A DNA stretch of 64,000 bases from positions 496,001 to 560,000 of the forward strand of contig NZ_JBEPJZ010000001.1 of the NCBI RefSeq assembly GCF_040496035.1, read 5' to 3'. Of this stretch, positions 60,172 through 64,000 are shown one piece after another (position 1 is the stretch's first letter; each line of letters begins with the position of its first letter). A model generated the notes under the pieces. The model did no database searches. It was not told the origin of the DNA and saw nothing but the letters and a program-made list of their open reading frames with translations. Position numbers and translations under genes: made by a program. The DNA comes from Agromyces sp. SYSU T00194 (GTDB lineage: Bacteria > Actinomycetota > Actinomycetes > Actinomycetales > Microbacteriaceae).

Positions 60172-61125
60172 TCACGCCTTCACGGCGCCCGCGGCGAGGT
60201 CGACCCGCCAGTACCGCTGGAGCACGAGGAAGAGCGCGATGAGCGGCACGATCGACAGCAGCGCGCCCGTGATGACGAGCGTGTACATCGCGGGCAGCGA
60301 CGCGCCCTGGTTGAGCAGGCCGTGCAGGCCCACGGTGATCGGGTACAGCTCGTCGTTGCCGAGCATGATGTACGGCAGCATGAAGTTGTTCCACACCGCG
60401 ACGAACTGGAACAGGAAGATCGTCACGAGGCCCGGCGCCATCATCGGCAGGGCGATGCGGTGGAAGATCGACAGCTCGCGCGCGCCCTCGGTGCGGGCCG
60501 ACTCGACCACGTCGTTCGGCACGGCCGCGGCCGAGTAGATGCGGGCGAGGTAGATGCCGTACGGGCTGATCAGCTGCGGCAGCAGCACCGACCAGTAGGT
60601 GTTGGTGAGGCCGATCTGGGCGAGCAGCAGGTACTGCGGGATCGCGAGGATCACCGCGGGCACGAGCACGCCCATGAGCAGGATCCTGAAGACGATGCCC
60701 TTGCCGGCGAACTGGTACTTCGCGAGCGCGTAGCCCGACAGCGCCGACACGTAGGTCGAGATGATCGCGCCGCCGCCCGCGTAGAGGGCGGTGTTCAGCA
60801 TCCACCGCCAGTAGAGGCCGTCGCGGTAGGCGGTGAGCTCGACGATGTTGCCCCACAGGTGGGTCGACGGCGCGAAGGTGAACGTCGAGAACAGCTCGGA
60901 GGCGTCCTTGGTCGACGCGATGAGCACCCACGCGACCGGCAGCAGGCAGTAGAGCGCGCCGACGATGAGCACGGCGGTCGGGCCGACGGCGATGGGCACG
61001 CGGTGGTCGTGGCGCGAGACGCCCGAGCGGCGGCCGGAGCCGGCGGAGTCGAGGTCGGGCAGCACGGCGGCGCGCGTCTCGGCGCCGGCGCCGGCGCCGG
61101 TGGTCACGGACTGGGTGGCGGTCAT
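60172..61125 (-). CDS. Carbohydrate ABC transporter permease, MalG type
   Basis: A 317-aa permease with six helices and the EAA-type loop VVESARTEGARELSIFHRIALPMMAPG. The N-terminal 45 residues are polar and Ala/Gly-rich. It lies three nt after the MalF-type gene and forms the pore with it. The missing ATPase is normal for actinobacteria, where a shared MsiK-type ATPase usually serves such systems. Confidence 0.92.
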   Translation of the reverse strand: MTATQSVTTGAGAGAETRAAVLPDLDSAGSGRRSGVSRHDHRVPIAVGPTAVLIVGALYCLLPVAWVLIASTKDASELFSTFTFAPSTHLWGNIVELTAYRDGLYWRWMLNTALYAGGGAIISTYVSALSGYALAKYQFAGKGIVFRILLMGVLVPAVILAIPQYLLLAQIGLTNTYWSVLLPQLISPYGIYLARIYSAAAVPNDVVESARTEGARELSIFHRIALPMMAPGLVTIFLFQFVAVWNNFMLPYIMLGNDELYPITVGLHGLLNQGASLPAMYTLVITGALLSIVPLIALFLVLQRYWRVDLAAGAVKA

Positions 61126-61128
61126 GGG

Positions 61129-62103
61129 TCAGTCCTCCTGACCGAAGGCGCGCCGCTGCACGACGCGGAGGAACAGGAACGAGAGGGCGAACGTCGCGGC
61201 GGCGATGATCACGCTGGTCGCGGCGGCCGAGGAGATGTCGTCGCGGATGAACGCGTCGCGGTACACCAGCATGAGCGGCGACCAGGTGGTGGAGAGGCTG
61301 TTCGTGAGCGGACGCAGCGTGGTCGGCTCGGCGAACACCTGCAGCGTCGCGATCATCGAGAACAGCGCGGTCATGATCAGCGCGGGCGTGATGATCGGCA
61401 CCTTGATGCGCCAGGCGATCTGGGCCTCGGATGCCCCGTCGATGCGCGCCGCCTCGTAGATCTCCTGCGGCACGGCCTTGAGCGACGTGTACATGACGAT
61501 CATGTTGAAGCCGACGCCGCCCCAGAGGCCGATGTTCGCGATCGCGAAGATGACGAGGCCCGGCGTGAGCATGCTGGGCACGTCCCACCCGAGCCGGTCG
61601 AAGATCCAGTAGAACGGGCTGACGGCCGGCAGGTAGAGGAAGCCCCAGAGCAGCGACGAGATGACCGCGGGCACCGCGTAGGGCAGGAAGATCGAGACCC
61701 GGGAGAAGCTCTTCGCGCCGGTGCGGCGCGCATCGAGCAGCAGGGCGAACAGCAGCGCGAGGCCGAGCATGGCGGGCACGAGGATGAGCCCGTAGAGCAG
61801 CACGCGCCCGACCGACTCGAGGAACTCGGGGTTCGTGAGCGAGTTCGCGTAGTTCTCGAACCAGGCGAACTCGCGGGTGCGCGAGCCCGACCCGAGGCCG
61901 AGCCCCGACACGACCTCCTTCTGGAAGGAGAGCACGATCGTGTAGAGGATCGGCGCGGCCATGAACAGCGTGAACAGCACGATGGCCGGTGCGAGCATGC
62001 CCCAGGGCGCGATGCTGGGGCGGCGCCTCCGGCGCGGGGCGGCGGGCGCTGCCTGGGGCGGGGCGGATGCCGCGTGGCTGGCGGCCTCGACCGTGGCGGT
62101 CAT
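61129..62103 (-). CDS. Carbohydrate ABC transporter permease, MalF type
   Basis: A 324-aa permease: polar Ala/Pro/Arg-rich leader, first helix (GMLAPAIVLFTLFMAAPILYTIVL), and EAA loop IYEAARIDGASEAQIAWRIKVPIITPA. AAGGA lies about 11 nt before ATG 62103. Between it and the upstream binding-protein gene is a strong hairpin, so less permease than binding protein should be made. Confidence 0.92.
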   Translation of the reverse strand: MTATVEAASHAASAPPQAAPAAPRRRRRPSIAPWGMLAPAIVLFTLFMAAPILYTIVLSFQKEVVSGLGLGSGSRTREFAWFENYANSLTNPEFLESVGRVLLYGLILVPAMLGLALLFALLLDARRTGAKSFSRVSIFLPYAVPAVISSLLWGFLYLPAVSPFYWIFDRLGWDVPSMLTPGLVIFAIANIGLWGGVGFNMIVMYTSLKAVPQEIYEAARIDGASEAQIAWRIKVPIITPALIMTALFSMIATLQVFAEPTTLRPLTNSLSTTWSPLMLVYRDAFIRDDISSAAATSVIIAAATFALSFLFLRVVQRRAFGQED

Positions 62104-62139
62104 CTCGTGGGGGTCCTTCCGTTCGTGGGGTGCGACGAC

Positions 62140-62168
62140 GCCGGGGAGCCGACGGGCGGCTCCCCGGC
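62140..62168 (-). terminator. Intra-operon hairpin between binding protein and permease genes
   Basis: GCCGGGGAGCCG (62140-62151) and CGGCTCCCCGGC (62157-62168) form a perfect 12-bp stem with a 5-nt loop, seven bases after the binding-protein stop. No T-tract follows. Such hairpins commonly stabilise the binding-protein message or partly stop transcription before the permease genes. Confidence 0.75.
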
Positions 62169-62175
62169 GCATCCG

Positions 62176-63483
62176 CTAGTCGGCGACGTTGAAGCCGCCG
62201 GCGACCAGGTCGTCGACCGTGATCTGCTGCATCGCGGCGACCGCGTCGAGGAAGGCCTGGGCCGACTTCGCCTCGGCGGCCTTCGCGAACTCGTCGTTGT
62301 AGGCGCTGAACGTGACGTTCACGTTCGGGCCGTACTGGAACGGCGCGACCGCTGCGGCGGCCTCGGCGGCCACGTCGTAGAAGTCGGGCTGGTTGGAGAA
62401 GAACTCCGGCGCCGCGGTGAGGGCGGATGCCGCGGCATCCGTCGCCGCCGGGTAGATGCCGGTCTGCTCGACGAGCGCCTGCACGGCCTCGGGGTCGGTG
62501 TTCAGCCAGGTGACGAACTCGGTCGCCGCCTCGACGTGCTCCGACTGCGAGGTGACCGCGGTGGACGAGCCGCCCCAGTTGCCGTTGGAGACCTCGTCGC
62601 CCCAGGTGGGCATCTGCGCCGCGGCCCAGAGGCCCGCGGTGTCGGCGGCGTTGCCCGAGAGCACGCCCGGGCCCCAGACCGCACCGGTCCAGCCGACCTG
62701 CGTGCCGTCGTTCAGGCCGGCGTTCCACTCGGGGGTGTACATCGGCTTGTTGTCGATGACGCCCTCCTCGACGAGGCCGCCCCAGAACTCGGCGACCTGC
62801 CGGGTGGGCTGGGCGTCGATGTCGACGGCCCACGAGTCGCCCTCGATGGCCCACCAGGCGGCGTTCGCCTGCTGCGAGAGGCCCGCGAACCAGCCGGCGT
62901 CGTTGGCCGAGAAGGTGCCGAGGTACTTCGACGGGTCGGCCTCGTGGAGGGCGCGCGCGGTGTCGCCGTACTCCTCCCACGTGGTGGGCACGGTCAGGCC
63001 GAGCTCCTCGAAGATGTCGGCGCGGTAGTAGAACATCATCGGGCCGGTGTCCTGGGGGATCGCGTAGAGCGCATCGCCGCCGAGCGTCACCGACTGCCAG
63101 ACGCCGGCCGGGAACTGCCCTTCGACGTCGTCGCCGACGACGTCGGAGAGGTCGGCGAGCGCGTCGGACGCGACGAGCGTGGGGATCTTCTGGTACTCGG
63201 CCTGGATCAGGTCGGGCGCGCCGCTGCCGGCCTTGATGGCGGTGAGCAGCTTGGTGATGGCGGGGTCGCCGCCGTCCTGCTTGTTCACCGTGACCTGGAT
63301 CTCGGGGTGCTCCTCGTTCCAGATGTCCACGACCTGGTCGAGGTTGGGCGCCCATGCCCAGTAGGTGAGCTCGATCGGGTCCTCTGCCGTTCCCTCGGCC
63401 TCACCGCTGCCGGCGCAACCGGTCAGGATCAGTGCCGTCGCGGCGACCGCGGCGACGGCCCCGGTGCGGAATGCTGCACGCAT
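62176..63483 (-). CDS. Extracellular solute-binding lipoprotein, carbohydrate ABC transporter
   Basis: A 435-aa type 1 sugar-binding protein: signal peptide with lipobox at Cys23 (LILTGC), then ELTYWAWAPNLDQVVDIWNEEHPEIQVTV and LYAIPQDTGPMMFYYRADIFEELG. AAGGAGG lies 5-6 nt before ATG 63483. It is divergent from the GH42 gene and likely binds galactosides or galacto-oligosaccharides. It shares organisation, not close sequence, with the binding protein at 325-1629. Confidence 0.92.
   Translation of the reverse strand: MRAAFRTGAVAAVAATALILTGCAGSGEAEGTAEDPIELTYWAWAPNLDQVVDIWNEEHPEIQVTVNKQDGGDPAITKLLTAIKAGSGAPDLIQAEYQKIPTLVASDALADLSDVVGDDVEGQFPAGVWQSVTLGGDALYAIPQDTGPMMFYYRADIFEELGLTVPTTWEEYGDTARALHEADPSKYLGTFSANDAGWFAGLSQQANAAWWAIEGDSWAVDIDAQPTRQVAEFWGGLVEEGVIDNKPMYTPEWNAGLNDGTQVGWTGAVWGPGVLSGNAADTAGLWAAAQMPTWGDEVSNGNWGGSSTAVTSQSEHVEAATEFVTWLNTDPEAVQALVEQTGIYPAATDAAASALTAAPEFFSNQPDFYDVAAEAAAAVAPFQYGPNVNVTFSAYNDEFAKAAEAKSAQAFLDAVAAMQQITVDDLVAGGFNVAD

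Positions 63484-64000
<517 letters not shown>

Overview
The window is gene-dense DNA of very high GC content (roughly 70% by eye), with GC-rich third codon positions, frequent GTG starts, many ATGA/GTGA stop-start overlaps, lipoprotein solute-binding proteins, a DUF222/HNH nuclease, ROK, LacI and Lrp regulators and several glycoside-degrading enzymes. This fits a chromosomal, soil- or plant-associated actinobacterium, most likely Microbacteriaceae (Agromyces/Microbacterium-like); the family assignment is inference. I see no tRNA, rRNA, CRISPR, insertion sequence, integrase or phage gene.

Layout. (1) 1-3970: carbohydrate ABC transporter (permease cut by the window edge, lipoprotein binding protein), a divergent acetyl-xylan-esterase-type hydrolase and a ROK repressor: a xylo-oligosaccharide-type locus. 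(2) 3981-7311: DUF2834 membrane protein, a 27-bp tandem repeat, a DUF222/HNH nuclease, a small basic protein and a DUF1579-like protein. (3) 7347-23048: a leftward 14-gene operon with mostly overlapping stops and starts: DUF885 metallopeptidase-like protein, hydantoinase/oxoprolinase subunits A and B, a complete Dpp/Opp-type transporter, LLM flavin oxidoreductase, two SDRs, an aminotransferase and two paralogous Lrp regulators. Upstream lie an NTF2-like gene and an HpcH/HpaI aldolase. It looks like uptake and breakdown of a cyclic amide or amide-linked amino acid derivative. (4) 24470-26095: an HD-domain protein with a repeat-rich linker. (5) 26276-37918: a nine-gene Liv-type operon carrying a DauR/YheO-like regulator, a RidA-aminotransferase V fusion, an NTF2-like protein and an MmgE/PrpD protein, facing an SDR, an NmrA-like protein and a double NTF2-like protein across a promoter region with repeated TGTTGAA boxes. 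(6) 37925-45073: ROK regulator, SsuCBA-type transporter and two sulfatases without signal peptides, i.e. import and cytoplasmic hydrolysis of sulfate esters. (7) 45238-50318: secreted two-domain GH43 enzyme, aldo/keto reductase and ABM-type monooxygenase. (8) 50490-58781: two adjacent giant proteins (1452 and 1307 aa) that I do not recognise; they are the best candidate here for an undescribed system. (9) 59021-64000: LacI regulator, MalFG-type permeases and binding protein, facing a GH42 beta-galactosidase that runs off the right edge, with LacI-type operators between them.

Two genome-scale signals stand out. The heptamer CGGATGC (often GAGCGGATGCC) occurs far more often than composition predicts and is found inside three terminator-like inverted repeats and a tandem repeat. 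A 28-bp dyad with arms close to TTTTTCCGTC occurs both upstream of the second ROK gene and upstream of the GH43 gene, suggesting a small regulon.
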